5,192 bases of DNA from Planctomycetota bacterium (lineage in GTDB: Bacteria > Planctomycetota > Phycisphaerae > UBA1845 > PWPN01). The stretch lies in the NCBI GenBank assembly GCA_016209665.1, contig JACQVT010000586.1, positions 1-5,192 of the forward strand, written 5' to 3'. Below, piece by piece: positions 4,754 to 5,192 of this stretch (position 1 is its first letter; each line of letters opens with the position of its first letter). The position numbers and the translations under genes were made by a program. Below the pieces are notes generated by a model. The model was not told the DNA's origin. It worked only from the letters and a program-made list of their open reading frames with translations, and did no database searches.

Positions 4754-5192
4754 GCGGAACGGCAACACGGGCGGACCTCCCGGCGTTCCGAGCGGCCGCC
4801 TCCCGATCGGTTTGACGTTGTCCATGGTGACGATCGGTTGCTCGCTCGGGCTGATGGTGGTGGTGTGGAACGTGGGCCGGCCGACGGCCAACCCCCTCGC
4901 GTTCATCGCCCACGCCTCGGCGGTGTTGTGCGTCGCCTGGGGCATTCTGGCCCACGTCCTGTGTCGGCGTAAGCCACGGCTGGCGGCGAGTCCCTACGGA
5001 CACGACTTGATCGCGGTGTTGCAGGTGACGCAGCTCGTGCTGGGACTGGCGGCGAGCGTGGTCATGTTCTACGTCGCGACGACGGCGGTGTTGACGCGGA
5101 TCCCATCGCTGCCGTTTTTCGCATACGAAGCGCGCCTCCGCGTGGAGGTGTGGCCGACGGGTCTGCTCGACGTCGCGCTGGTCGCGGTGGCG
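4746..5192 (+). CDS. Hypothetical multi-pass membrane protein (partial, 3' end outside window)
   Basis: An open frame from ATG 4746 runs 149 codons to the window edge without a stop. After a polar Gly/Pro-rich N-terminus ('MVERNGNTGGPPGVPSGR') come hydrophobic segments at about residues 20-42 ('LSMVTIGCSLGLMVVVW'), 50-73 ('AVLCVAWGILAHVL') and 88-115 ('LQVTQLVLGLAASVVMFYV'), with a fourth beginning near 137. A basic stretch, 'CRRKPR', after the second segment suggests a cytosolic loop there. I do not recognise the family. Its first 8 nt overlap the end of the isomerase gene (4746-4753) and no strong ribosome binding site precedes it, so translation is probably coupled and the two genes co-transcribed. 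High GC at third positions supports it as coding. Confidence 0.72.
   Translation, partial: MVERNGNTGGPPGVPSGRLPIGLTLSMVTIGCSLGLMVVVWNVGRPTANPLAFIAHASAVLCVAWGILAHVLCRRKPRLAASPYGHDLIAVLQVTQLVLGLAASVVMFYVATTAVLTRIPSLPFFAYEARLRVEVWPTGLLDVALVAVA

Overview
The window is GC-rich bacterial DNA with short intergenic gaps, SD-led starts and several protein families that I associate with Planctomycetes, especially Phycisphaerae-like lineages. These are a VapB with the 'LAGTVKGLPSDM..NHDHY' tail, a PIN toxin ending 'TGDHHFEQAGF', an N-terminal CxC/CxxC zinc ribbon fused to a poly-transmembrane domain, and a GH57-like tail. The taxon is inferred from these families; no rRNA or marker gene is present.

Layout, left to right. 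(1) 1-203 (+): the C-terminal end of a probable GH57 enzyme. (2) 308-338: a classical MerR-type promoter with a 19-bp spacer, followed by 373-558 (+), a very short MerR/GyrI-like gene that keeps only the first helix-turn-helix and the last ~35 residues of the effector domain. (3) 571-605: a heptanucleotide repeat. (4) 656-~1180 (-): the C-terminal half of a GH53-like TIM-barrel protein, a 5'-truncated remnant. (5) 1329-1968 (+): a complete VapBC toxin-antitoxin operon with its own -10 box, possibly followed by a coupled small ORF (1965-2159). (6) 2132-2308 (-): a degenerate second copy of the 3' end of the neighbouring membrane-protein gene. (7) 2309-3343 (-): the zinc-ribbon membrane protein. 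(8) A divergent control region, 3344-3715. (9) 3716-4753 (+): a TIM-barrel sugar isomerase/epimerase-like protein carrying an in-frame, highly palindromic insertion. (10) 4746-5192 (+): the start of a membrane protein overlapping the isomerase by 8 nt and running off the window.

The left 2.3 kb looks like an accretion and decay zone: partial genes, a deletion derivative, a simple repeat, a toxin-antitoxin module and a duplicated gene end. The right part is ordinary, probably chromosomal coding DNA. VapB and VapC form one functional unit. The isomerase and the downstream membrane protein are probably co-transcribed.

The most interesting signal is the ~99-nt insert inside the isomerase (about 4381-4479). 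It is a whole number of codons, is flanked by matching 'agccg' pentamers in the same codon phase, folds into a long nested hairpin plus a second stem, and encodes a Ser/Gly/Arg/Thr-rich peptide unlike the rest of the protein. It resembles in principle the Rickettsia palindromic elements that insert in frame into genes. This is a hypothesis and needs homologue alignment and a genome-wide search.
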